Of a stretch of DNA of 13,499 bases, positions 1-6,415 are shown piece after piece. The position numbers and the translations under genes were made by a program. The stretch is from an uncultured Oscillospiraceae bacterium (GTDB lineage: Bacteria; Bacillota; Clostridia; Oscillospirales; Acutalibacteraceae): NCBI GenBank assembly GCA_900543395.1, contig UQQT01000052.1, forward strand, positions 1-13,499, read 5' to 3'. A model generated the notes under the pieces. The model worked only from the letters and a program-made list of their open reading frames with translations. It ran no database searches and was not told where the DNA came from. Numbering within the stretch: the first letter of the stretch is position 1; each line of letters opens with the position of its first letter.

Positions 1-770
1 AGAACGCCCAGCTTCCAGAGCTCTTCGTTCAAATCCGCCATATATGCGGCGACTCTCGGTTTTATAACGCCGAAATAGTGATCGTCCATCTCCTGACCCT
101 TGGGAGGCTTCGCGCCGAAAAGAGTTCTGCCGGTGAACATCAAATCCTTACGCTTTTCATACATAGCCTTATCGACAAGGAAGTATTCCTGCTCGGGACC
201 TACAGAAGTGCGTACGCATTTTACGTCGGTATTTCCGAATAATTTTAATATTCTCAAAGCCTGCTTGTTAAGAGCCTCCATTGATCTTAACAGCGGAGTC
301 TTTTTGTCGAGAGCCTCTCCTCCGTACGAGCAGAACGCCGTGGGGATGCAGAGCGTTTTATCCTTTATAAATGCATACGAAGTCGGATCCCATGCGGTGT
401 AGCCTCTTGCCTCAAAGGTCGCGCGGAGTCCGCCCGAGGGGAAGCTCGACGCGTCGGGCTCGCCCTTTATAAGCTCCTTGCCGGAGAATTCCATTATAAC
501 TCTGCCGTCGGGAGCGGGAGAGATAAAGCTGTCGTGCTTCTCCGCCGTAATTCCGGTAAGAGGCTGGAACCAGTGAGTGAAATGAGTCGCGCCGTGCTCG
601 ACCGCCCAGTCCTTCATTGCAAGAGCGACTGCGTTGGCAACGTCGTTTTTAAGGCTCGCGCCCTCGTCTATCGTCCTTTTGAGCGACGCGTAAACATCCG
701 CCGAAAGAGTAGCCTTCATTACTCTGTCGTCAAATACGAGACTGCCGAAATAATCAGATACTGTAGTCAT
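1..770 (-). CDS. glnN: Type III glutamine synthetase, N-terminal 256 residues (runs off the window)
   Basis: Catalyses ATP-dependent condensation of ammonium and glutamate to glutamine in the cytoplasm, the first half of the GS-GOGAT cycle. My minus-strand translation begins MTTVSDYFGSLVFDD and runs unbroken for 256 residues to the window edge; the type III family is about 700 residues, so the C-terminal two thirds are missing. Recognisable type III blocks are THFTHWFQPLTGITAEKHD (about 62-80), FSGKELIKGEPDASSFPSGG (95-114), RGYTAWDPTS (122-131), GPEQEYF (191-197, with metal-binding glutamates) and FGAKPPKGQEMDDHYFG (218-234). The start is set by AAAGGAG lying 8 bases upstream. The gene is divergent from the glutamate synthase genes and has a long structured leader with terminators, so expression is probably attenuated. 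Identity is clear; the symbol glnN follows usual type III naming. Confidence 0.96.
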   Translation of the reverse strand, partial: MTTVSDYFGSLVFDDRVMKATLSADVYASLKRTIDEGASLKNDVANAVALAMKDWAVEHGATHFTHWFQPLTGITAEKHDSFISPAPDGRVIMEFSGKELIKGEPDASSFPSGGLRATFEARGYTAWDPTSYAFIKDKTLCIPTAFCSYGGEALDKKTPLLRSMEALNKQALRILKLFGNTDVKCVRTSVGPEQEYFLVDKAMYEKRKDLMFTGRTLFGAKPPKGQEMDDHYFGVIKPRVAAYMADLNEELWKLGV

Positions 771-812
771 AATGTTTTCTCCTTTTCAATTCCTTTTCAA
801 TTCATTTTCTGC

Positions 813-877
813 AAATAAAGAACGGGACAAGGGCGTGCTCCGATATAAAATACCGGCATAGGACGCCTTTGTCCCGT
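813..877 (-). terminator. glnN leader terminator 2, overlapping an ANTAR-type hairpin
   Basis: On the minus strand, bases 863-877 pair with 822-836: 14 of 15 positions match, giving a GC-rich stem with a large, partly structured top. It is followed by the U-rich stretch UCUUUAUUU (821-813). It lies between the glnN promoter and the glnN start, so it would stop transcription in the leader unless disrupted. Its 5' arm contains the whole 5' side and loop of the small hairpin at 860-875, so the two folds exclude each other. The U-tract is interrupted, so termination strength is uncertain. Confidence 0.65.
860..875 (-). promoter_or_regulatory. ANTAR-type hexaloop hairpin, second copy (P2) of the glnN leader
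   Basis: Minus-strand GGGAC-AAAGGC-GUCCU folds into four Watson-Crick pairs plus one G-U pair around a six-base loop AAAGGC. Known ANTAR targets (nasF, amidase and eut leaders) use hairpins with six-base loops having A at position 1 and G at position 4, and both are present. Its 5' arm and loop are also the 5' arm of the terminator at 813-877, the expected antiterminator geometry. Function is inferred; no ANTAR protein is encoded in this window. Confidence 0.7.
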
Positions 878-891
878 CTTAACTTTTACCC

Positions 892-932
892 ATAAAAGAG
901 AAAGCGTCCCAGAGTCCGAAACTCTGAGACGC
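892..932 (-). terminator. glnN leader terminator 1
   Basis: Minus-strand bases 921-932 pair with 904-915 (12 pairs, one G-U) around a UUCGG loop, followed at once by UUUCUCUUUUAU. The stem can lengthen further with bulges, out to 942/897. It resembles an intrinsic terminator placed about 15 bases after the predicted glnN transcription start. Its lower 5' arm overlaps the 3' arm and loop edge of the hairpin at 926-941, so the two folds compete. Confidence 0.6.
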
Positions 933-941
933 CTTTGTCTC
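926..941 (-). promoter_or_regulatory. ANTAR-type hexaloop hairpin, first copy (P1) of the glnN leader
   Basis: Minus-strand GAGAC-AAAGGC-GUCUC has five perfect pairs closing the loop AAAGGC (A at 1, G at 4). The 12-base core GACAAAGGCGTC is identical to the one at 862-873, so the loop and inner stem are duplicated 66 bases apart in one leader. It begins only a few bases after the predicted transcription start. Role as an ANTAR binding site is inferred from the loop signature, the duplication and the overlap with a terminator stem. Confidence 0.7.
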
Positions 942-951
942 TATGCGTTGA

Positions 952-979
952 ATTATACTCGTTTTTCGCCTTTTGTCAA
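952..979 (-). promoter_or_regulatory. sigma-A type promoter of glnN
   Basis: On the minus strand a consensus -35 TTGACA (979-974) is separated by 16 bases from a consensus -10 TATAAT (957-952). The start would fall near 945, giving a leader of about 175 nt before glnN. An A/T-rich inverted repeat (989-1015) sits directly upstream of the -35 and could act as an UP element. Confidence 0.88.
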
Positions 980-988
980 CCCCTTTTT

Positions 989-1015
989 CACAAAAAAATT
1001 CAATTTTTTTTTGTG
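989..1015. repeat. A/T-rich inverted repeat upstream of the glnN promoter
   Basis: CACAAAAAAA (989-998) is the exact reverse complement of TTTTTTTGTG (1006-1015), with a 7-base centre. It is placed 10 bases beyond the glnN -35. The A- and T-tracts suggest intrinsic bending or an UP-element role; an actual function is not shown. Confidence 0.5.
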
Positions 1016-1043
1016 GGAATTGACGAAGACAAAATCAGAAAAT

Positions 1044-1088
1044 TTGAAAAGTCATGATTTATGGGTATAAATATTATTGAAAAGTCAT
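1044..1088 (+). repeat. Perfect 12-bp direct repeat between the divergent promoters
   Basis: TTGAAAAGTCAT occurs at 1044-1055 and again at 1077-1088, a centre-to-centre distance of 33 bp, about three helical turns, so both copies face the same side of DNA. They lie between the glnN and gltB1 promoters. Related short motifs of the form ATRGGTA-A-AA occur nearby at 1060-1069 (+), 1096-1087 (-) and 893-884 (-). Possible activator or repressor sites for the divergent pair. Confidence 0.5.
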
Positions 1089-1154
1089 TTTTACCTATAT
1101 TCCGATTTATTACATTATGTTTTTTAATCTAAACGGAGAAAACGGCTGTGTGAA

Positions 1155-1183
1155 TTGACAAACGGTTTTTTTAGTGATAAAAT
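1155..1183 (+). promoter_or_regulatory. sigma-A type promoter of the gltB1 operon
   Basis: Consensus -35 TTGACA (1155-1160), 17-base spacer, and -10 TAAAAT (1178-1183, five of six consensus bases). The start is expected near 1190, leaving only about 17 nt of RNA before the terminator stem begins. Confidence 0.85.
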
Positions 1184-1196
1184 ACGATTCATAGCA

Positions 1197-1210
1197 GAGC
1201 AATGACGTTC
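1197..1210 (+). promoter_or_regulatory. ANTAR-type hexaloop hairpin in the gltB1 leader
   Basis: GAGC-AAUGAC-GUUC folds into four pairs (one G-U) around a six-base loop with A at position 1 and G at position 4. Its 3' arm GUUC (1207-1210) is also the first four bases of the terminator stem, so hairpin and full terminator cannot both form. A second candidate with loop AUAGCA (closing pairs 1188-1190 with 1197-1199) overlaps it and could not form at the same time. Weaker than the two glnN copies because the stem is short. Confidence 0.5.
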
Positions 1211-1253
1211 GTTCCGAGGGGATAACAGCCCCTCGGAACGAACTTTTTTATTT
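1207..1253 (+). terminator. Leader terminator (attenuator) of the gltB1 operon
   Basis: A perfect 15-bp stem (1207-1221 with 1229-1243) with a 7-base loop is followed by TTTTTTATTT. It is the strongest intrinsic terminator seen in the window. It lies downstream of the gltB1 promoter and upstream of the gltB1 start, so unless it only serves a short RNA it must be bypassed to express the operon. Confidence 0.9.
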
Positions 1254-1304
1254 GCCGCACAAATACTCTGTTCTTTTTATACTAAACAAGAATCGGTGAT
1301 ACCT

Positions 1305-2396
1305 ATGTTACTTGAGGGACAGGTCAGGATTCCGTCGGGATGCGCGATATCCGCGATGATTTCACGCGACGGAAACAAAATGACCGGTGAGAAAATAATC
1401 AAAAGCATGATTCCCATGCACGACCGTTCGAACGGACTCGGAGGAGGATTCGCAGGCTACGGAATTTACCCGGACTACGCGGAATTCTACGCGCTTCATA
1501 TATTCTACACGGACAACGAGTCAAGAGTCGAATGCGAGCGGTTTTTAAAGGACAGCTTCGAAATCGTCAAGGCCGAGAACATTCCGATACGAAAGCTTCC
1601 CGAAATTACGGACGTTCCTCTTATATGGCGGTATTTCGTCGCTCCGCTGTCGTCGGTGCTGTCGAGATTACAGCTTGACGAAAAGGAATACGCCGCGCGC
1701 ACGGTCATGAATATAAACACGCGTTTCGAGGGTGCGTACGTGTTCTCCTCGGGCAAGAATATGGGCGTGTTCAAGGCTGTCGGCTTCCCCGAGGACGTCG
1801 GCAGATTCTATAGACTTGAGGAGTATTCCGCCTACTCATGGACGGCGCACGGCAGGTACCCGACAAACACGCCCGGCTGGTGGGGCGGAGCGCATCCGTT
1901 CGCACTGCTCGACTATTCGATAGTCCACAACGGCGAGATATCCTCCTACGACGCGAACCGCCGTTATGTCGAGATGTTCGGCTACAAATGCACATTGCAG
2001 ACCGACACCGAGGTTATAACCTATATTGCCGACTACCTTTTAAGACGGCAGGGACTGACGCTCGAGGAAACAGCCTCGGTTATCGCCGCTCCGTTCTGGA
2101 GCACGATTGAGTCAAGACCTCCGCTTGAAGCCGATCAGTTAAGCTATTTAAGAAAAATCTATCCAGGACTTCTTATAACAGGTCCGTTTTCAATAATTCT
2201 CGGATTCGAGGGCGGACTTATGGCTTTAAACGACAGGCTGAAGCTCCGCTCCATGGTCGTCGGCGAAAAGGACGACATGGTTTACATTGCGAGCGAGGAA
2301 TCCGCAATCCGCGCAGTCGAGCCCGACGTCAGAAGCATCCGCGCGCCGATGGGCGGAGAACCCGTTATCGTCAAAGTAAAGGAGGGCGCGTACTGA
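1305..2396 (+). CDS. Glutamate synthase glutaminase subunit (class II amidotransferase, GltB1-type)
   Basis: Releases ammonia from glutamine for the partner synthase subunit. ATG 1305 is preferred over the in-frame GTG at 1296 because GGTGAT (1295-1300) matches the 16S 3' end with 4 bases to ATG and overlaps the GTG. The protein is then 363 residues. The probable nucleophile is Cys13 (PSGCAISAMISRDG), so a 12-residue propeptide should be removed to expose it. Class II motifs follow in order: HGRYPTN, HNGEISSY and TDTEVITY. The central part is longer than in minimal amidotransferases, as usual for the stand-alone glutaminase of three-part, archaeal-type glutamate synthases. Its stop overlaps the next start by one base (TGATG), suggesting translational coupling and fixed subunit ratio. 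Confidence 0.9.
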   Translation: MLLEGQVRIPSGCAISAMISRDGNKMTGEKIIKSMIPMHDRSNGLGGGFAGYGIYPDYAEFYALHIFYTDNESRVECERFLKDSFEIVKAENIPIRKLPEITDVPLIWRYFVAPLSSVLSRLQLDEKEYAARTVMNINTRFEGAYVFSSGKNMGVFKAVGFPEDVGRFYRLEEYSAYSWTAHGRYPTNTPGWWGGAHPFALLDYSIVHNGEISSYDANRRYVEMFGYKCTLQTDTEVITYIADYLLRRQGLTLEETASVIAAPFWSTIESRPPLEADQLSYLRKIYPGLLITGPFSIILGFEGGLMALNDRLKLRSMVVGEKDDMVYIASEESAIRAVEPDVRSIRAPMGGEPVIVKVKEGAY

Positions 2397-3901
2397 TGGG
2401 ACTTGATTATATTATTCCCGAATATGAGGTTGTAAGAAACCGCGAACGCTGTACCTCGTGCCGTATATGCGTAAATCAGTGCTCGAACGGCGTACATATA
2501 TTCGATTCGAAAACAGGGCTTATGAAGTCGGACGAATCAAAATGCGTCGACTGCTTAAGATGCGTTTCGTTCTGTCCCGAACACGCTTTGAAAATCATAA
2601 AAAACGACTGCACGTTTAAAGAAAACGCAAACTGGACAGAGAGCGCGGTAAACGAAATTTATAAACAGGCGAGCAGCGGCGGAGTTCTTCTCTCGTCCAT
2701 GGGAAACCCGAACCGGGCGCCCGTCTATTTTGACAGAATATTAATAAACGCTTCGCAGGTCACAAATCCCCCGATAGACCCGCTGAGAGAACCCATGGAG
2801 ACAAAAGTATTCTTAGGCAAGAAGCCGTCGAATATAAAACGCCGTCCCGACGGGAGGCTCGACACGTCGCTTTCCCCCCAGCTTGAACTCTCCATGCCGA
2901 TAATGTTCTCTGCAATGAGCTACGGCTCGATAAGCTACAACGCGCACGAAGCGCTGGCGAGAGCCGCCAAAGAATTAGGAATATTATATAATACCGGCGA
3001 GGGCGGACTGCACGAGGATTTCTATGTCTACGGAGAAAACACGGTCGTACAGGTCGCCTCGGGACGCTTCGGCGTTCATGAGAAGTATTTAAACGCGGGC
3101 GCGGCTATCGAAATTAAAATGGGACAGGGCGCAAAGCCCGGTATAGGCGGACATCTGCCCGGTGCGAAAATCGTCGGCGACGTTTCGAGGACGAGAATGA
3201 TTCCCGAGGGGTCAGATGCGATCTCACCCGCTCCGCACCACGATATATATTCAATCGAGGATTTAAGACAGCTCGTTTATTCATTAAAAGAAGCTACGAA
3301 TTATAAAAAGCCGGTCATTGTAAAGGTCGCCGCAGTTCATAATATCGCCGCCATTGCAAGCGGAATAGCTCGAAGCGGAGCGGATATAATTGCAATCGAC
3401 GGCTTCAGAGGAGGTACGGGAGCCGCGCCGACGAGAATCAGGGACAACGTGGGAATTCCCATTGAGCTTGCGCTGGCATCAGTCGACAAGAGACTGCGCG
3501 ACGAGGGCATCAGAAACAGCGTGTCGCTGATAGCCGGTGGCAGTATACGTTCGTCGGCAGACGTTGTAAAAGCCGTCGCGCTCGGAGCCGACGCGTGCTA
3601 TATCGCGACCGCCGCGCTCGCAGCGATGGGATGTCACCTGTGCCGGAAATGTCAGACCGGCAACTGTAACTGGGGCATAGCCACGCAGAAGCCCGAGCTT
3701 GTAAAAAGGCTCGACCCGGACGTATCGGCGCAGAGACTTGTAAATCTGCTGACCGCGTGGAGGCGCGAGATAATGGAGCTGATGGGCGGAATGGGTATAA
3801 ATTCGATTGAGGCTCTGCGCGGAAACCGGCTTATGTTAAGAGGAGTCGGAATGACGGAAAAGGAGCTCGAAATTTTGGGCATTTCGCACGCGGGAGAATA
3901 A
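2396..3901 (+). CDS. Glutamate synthase FMN/Fe-S synthase subunit with N-terminal ferredoxin domain (GltB2-type)
   Basis: Converts 2-oxoglutarate plus ammonia to glutamate using FMN and iron-sulfur electrons. It has 501 residues. Residues 19-29 and 50-60 are two CxxCxxCxxxC motifs (Cys 19, 22, 25, 29 and 50, 53, 56, 60), a 2[4Fe-4S] ferredoxin domain. The rest is the TIM-barrel synthase domain: MFSAMSYGSISYNAHEAL, IEIKMGQGAKPGIGGHLPG, IAIDGFRGGTGAAP, then the cluster motif CHLCRKCQTGNC (Cys 413, 416, 419, 424). AAAGGAGGG lies 9 bases before ATG, inside the end of the glutaminase gene. No NADPH-oxidising GltD subunit is encoded here, so electrons may come from ferredoxin or a reductase elsewhere (inference). 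Confidence 0.94.
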   Translation: MGLDYIIPEYEVVRNRERCTSCRICVNQCSNGVHIFDSKTGLMKSDESKCVDCLRCVSFCPEHALKIIKNDCTFKENANWTESAVNEIYKQASSGGVLLSSMGNPNRAPVYFDRILINASQVTNPPIDPLREPMETKVFLGKKPSNIKRRPDGRLDTSLSPQLELSMPIMFSAMSYGSISYNAHEALARAAKELGILYNTGEGGLHEDFYVYGENTVVQVASGRFGVHEKYLNAGAAIEIKMGQGAKPGIGGHLPGAKIVGDVSRTRMIPEGSDAISPAPHHDIYSIEDLRQLVYSLKEATNYKKPVIVKVAAVHNIAAIASGIARSGADIIAIDGFRGGTGAAPTRIRDNVGIPIELALASVDKRLRDEGIRNSVSLIAGGSIRSSADVVKAVALGADACYIATAALAAMGCHLCRKCQTGNCNWGIATQKPELVKRLDPDVSAQRLVNLLTAWRREIMELMGGMGINSIEALRGNRLMLRGVGMTEKELEILGISHAGE

Positions 3902-3922
3902 AATTGTTTTTGATATGCATAC

Positions 3923-3952
3923 TTGACAACGGTATGCTTTACGGCGTAAAAT
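3923..3952 (+). promoter_or_regulatory. Possible internal promoter before the GXGXG subunit gene
   Basis: TTGACA (3923-3928), an 18-base spacer and TAAAAT (3947-3952) lie in the 119-base gap after the synthase gene. The -35 sits inside the inverted repeat GCATAC/GTATGC (3917-3937). Downstream, nested arms TTACGGC/GCCGTAA (3939-4002) and ATACGG/CCGTAT (3956-3990) could give a structured leader. The 18-base spacer makes it weaker than the two main promoters. Confidence 0.5.
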
Positions 3953-4020
3953 GTTATACGGAGTTAAGTTTTTTTAATTTTGCCCCGTATTCACAGCCGT
4001 AACGACGGAGGATACGGAAT

Positions 4021-4743
4021 ATGACTGTTATAGACGCAAAAGGACTTGATTTTACACAGCTGAACGAGGCTCTTAGAAAATCCGATTCGGACTGTAAAAT
4101 AATCGACTGTCTCGGTCAGCGGTTCATCGCCGCCGGCATGAGCGATATAAGGCTTTCAATATACGGAATTCCCGGGAACGCGCTCGGCGCATATCTTACG
4201 GGAGCCGACATAACCGTAAATTCGAACGCACAGGACGCTGTCGGCGACACAATGAACGGCGGACGGATAGTGATTCACGGCAACGTCGGCGACGCGGCGG
4301 GCTACGCGATGCGCGGAGGCGAAATTTTCGTCAGAGGCAACGCCGGTTACAGAGCCGGAATTCACATGAAGGCTTATAAAGAAAAAATCCCCGTAATCGT
4401 AATCGGGGGCAGAGCCGGAAGCTTTTTAGGCGAGTACCAGGCAGGCGGACTGATTATAGTTCTCGGATTAAACGACGACAATAAGCCGATAGTCGGCAAT
4501 TTCCCCTGCACGGGTATGCACGGCGGAAAAATGATTCTGCGCGGAGACTGCAAAAATATTAAATTTCCCCGTCAGACCTCGCAGGAAAAGGCTCGAGAAG
4601 CAGAGATTGAATTAATTAAACCCTATATAAAGAAATACTGCGAGCTGTTCGGCGAGAATTACGATAAATTAATAAACGACGAATACACGCTCGTCACGCC
4701 CGACTCGAAAAATCCGTACAAGCAGATGTACGTTGCAAATTAA
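4021..4743 (+). CDS. Glutamate synthase C-terminal GXGXG-domain subunit (GltB3-type)
   Basis: A 240-residue protein corresponding to the right-handed beta-helix domain at the C-terminal end of large bacterial GltB. In glutamate synthase this domain is structural and helps hold the amidotransferase and synthase sites together with an ammonia channel. Glycine-spaced turns dominate residues about 55-180 (for example GGRIVIHGNVGDAAGYAMRG and GGEIFVRGNAGYRAG), typical of the GXGXG family. The C-terminal 50 residues form a charged tail. GGAGG lies 9 bases upstream of ATG. It follows the synthase gene after 119 bases that contain a possible promoter, so it may be made both from the operon and alone. 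The related formylmethanofuran dehydrogenase subunit C has the same fold, but context argues for glutamate synthase. Confidence 0.9.
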   Translation: MTVIDAKGLDFTQLNEALRKSDSDCKIIDCLGQRFIAAGMSDIRLSIYGIPGNALGAYLTGADITVNSNAQDAVGDTMNGGRIVIHGNVGDAAGYAMRGGEIFVRGNAGYRAGIHMKAYKEKIPVIVIGGRAGSFLGEYQAGGLIIVLGLNDDNKPIVGNFPCTGMHGGKMILRGDCKNIKFPRQTSQEKAREAEIELIKPYIKKYCELFGENYDKLINDEYTLVTPDSKNPYKQMYVAN

Positions 4744-4810
4744 AATTTAATTATTGAAACGATGAATAAAGCAGGTTAATTTACGCTTATATATTTGGGA
4801 GGATAAAAAA

Positions 4811-6415
4811 ATGACGAAGTATATTTTTGTTACCGGAGGCGTTGTCTCCGGTCTCGGAAAAGGAATTACCGCGGCGTCACTGGGCAGACTGCTCAAGTCA
4901 AGGGGACTTAAAGTCGCGGCGCAGAAGCTCGACCCGTACATAAACGTCGACCCCGGCACCATGAGCCCGTATCAGCACGGCGAGGTTTACGTTACCGAGG
5001 ACGGCGCGGAAACCGATCTTGACCTCGGGCACTATGAGAGGTTCATCGACGAGAATCTGAACAGATTTTCGAATCTTACGACCGGCAAGGTCTACTGGAA
5101 TGTCCTTAATAAGGAGAGACGCGGAGAATATCTCGGCTCTACGGTTCAGGTTATCCCCCATATTACGAATGAAATAAAGGAATTCGTTTACAGAGTCGGC
5201 AGACAGACCGACGCCGACGTCGTTATCACCGAAATCGGCGGAACGATAGGAGATATCGAATCCCAGCCGTTCCTCGAGGCAGTCAGACAGATATCTCTTG
5301 AAGTCGGCAGAGAGAACAGCCTGTTTATTCACGTTACGCTCGTTCCGTTTTTAAGCGGTTCGGACGAACACAAGTCAAAGCCCACCCAGCACTCGGTCAA
5401 GGAGCTTCAGGGAATGGGAATCAACCCGAATATAATAGTATTAAGATGCGACGAGCCCTTAGAGGATTCTATATTCAAGAAAATATCGCTTTTCTGCAAC
5501 GTTAAGCCCGACTGCGTTATCGAGAATATAACGCTTCCGTTTTTGTATGAGGCTCCTCTCATGCTCGAAAAGGCGAATTTCTCATCTGTCGTCTGCCGTG
5601 AGTTAGGCATTGACGCGCCCGCGCCCGATCTTGCGGAGTGGACGGATATGGTTGAGAGAATCAAGAACAGAGACGACCATGTTAAAATCGGACTTGTCGG
5701 CAAGTACGTTCAGCTTCACGACGCATACCTGTCCGTTGCGGAGGCAATGCGCCACGCGGGCTACACGCTCAACACTCACATTGACATAGAGTGGATAGAT
5801 TCGGAGACGATTACGAACGACAATTACACGTCCGTTCTCGGCGGTCTTGACGGAATCATCGTCCCCGGCGGATTCGGAGGCAGAGGAATCGACGGAATGA
5901 TTCTTGCCGCAAAATTCGCAAGAGAGACGGATATCCCCTACTTCGGCATTTGCCTCGGCATGCAGATTGCCGTTATCGAATACACGAGAAACGTATGCGG
6001 TATCCCCGACGCGAATTCGGGCGAATTCGACGAGCTCGGCAAGCACAAGGTCATCGACTTCATGCCCGGACAGAGCAACGATATCGACAAGGGCGGTACA
6101 TTGAGACTCGGCGCGTATCCCTGCGTTATCAAAGAGGGTACGACGATGGAGCGCTGTTATAATTCGAATAATATTTCCGAACGCCACCGTCACCGTTATG
6201 AATTCAATAACGATTACCGCGAGATTCTGACGTCAAACGGACTGACACTTTCGGGACTTTCGCCCGACGGCAGACTCGTAGAGACGGTCGAGATTACAGA
6301 CAGAGATTTCTACGTCGGAGTTCAGTATCACCCCGAGTTTAAGTCTCGTCCCAATAAGGCGCACCCGCTGTTCAAGGGCTTTATAGCAGCCGCGCTCAAG
6401 CACGCAAAAAAATAA
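4811..6415 (+). CDS. pyrG: CTP synthase
   Basis: Makes CTP from UTP, ATP and glutamine in pyrimidine nucleotide synthesis. It has 534 residues, the usual family length. The N-terminal amidoligase domain (about 1-266) starts with KYIFVTGGVVSGLGKGITAASLG, the P-loop-like ATP site, followed by LDPYINVDPGTMSP and HGEVYVTEDGAETDLDLGHYERF. The C-terminal class I glutaminase domain carries the triad Cys381 (FGICLGMQ), His507 and Glu509 (QYHPEFKSRP), with the oxyanion segment PGGFGGRG before it. All catalytic residues are present. GGGAGG lies about 8 bases upstream. The gap from the upstream glutamate synthase gene is 67 bases with no terminator seen, so read-through from the glutamate synthase genes is likely, linking a glutamine-consuming enzyme to nitrogen control. 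There is no obvious terminator after it. Confidence 0.97.
   Translation: MTKYIFVTGGVVSGLGKGITAASLGRLLKSRGLKVAAQKLDPYINVDPGTMSPYQHGEVYVTEDGAETDLDLGHYERFIDENLNRFSNLTTGKVYWNVLNKERRGEYLGSTVQVIPHITNEIKEFVYRVGRQTDADVVITEIGGTIGDIESQPFLEAVRQISLEVGRENSLFIHVTLVPFLSGSDEHKSKPTQHSVKELQGMGINPNIIVLRCDEPLEDSIFKKISLFCNVKPDCVIENITLPFLYEAPLMLEKANFSSVVCRELGIDAPAPDLAEWTDMVERIKNRDDHVKIGLVGKYVQLHDAYLSVAEAMRHAGYTLNTHIDIEWIDSETITNDNYTSVLGGLDGIIVPGGFGGRGIDGMILAAKFARETDIPYFGICLGMQIAVIEYTRNVCGIPDANSGEFDELGKHKVIDFMPGQSNDIDKGGTLRLGAYPCVIKEGTTMERCYNSNNISERHRHRYEFNNDYREILTSNGLTLSGLSPDGRLVETVEITDRDFYVGVQYHPEFKSRPNKAHPLFKGFIAAALKHAKK

Noticed and set aside
1203..1226. Seven-codon leader peptide (MTFVPRG) overlapping the gltB1 terminator stem
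   Set aside because: There is no good ribosome binding site, no regulatory codon run, and the coding sense follows simply from the stem sequence; the hexaloop explanation fits better.
1296..1304. GTG at 1296 as start of the glutaminase subunit
   Set aside because: It lies inside the GGTGAT ribosome binding site that serves the ATG at 1305, and no ribosome binding site is seen at the right distance upstream of it.
3902..4020. A third ANTAR-type hairpin before the GXGXG subunit gene
   Set aside because: Stems exist (TTTAC/GTAAA, CCGT/ACGG), but their loops are not six bases with A1 and G4, and no terminator U-tract follows.
5603..6193. Long minus-strand open frame of 196 codons inside pyrG
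   Set aside because: It is antisense to an intact, fully conserved pyrG, has no family-like motifs and no ribosome binding site; a codon-bias shadow.
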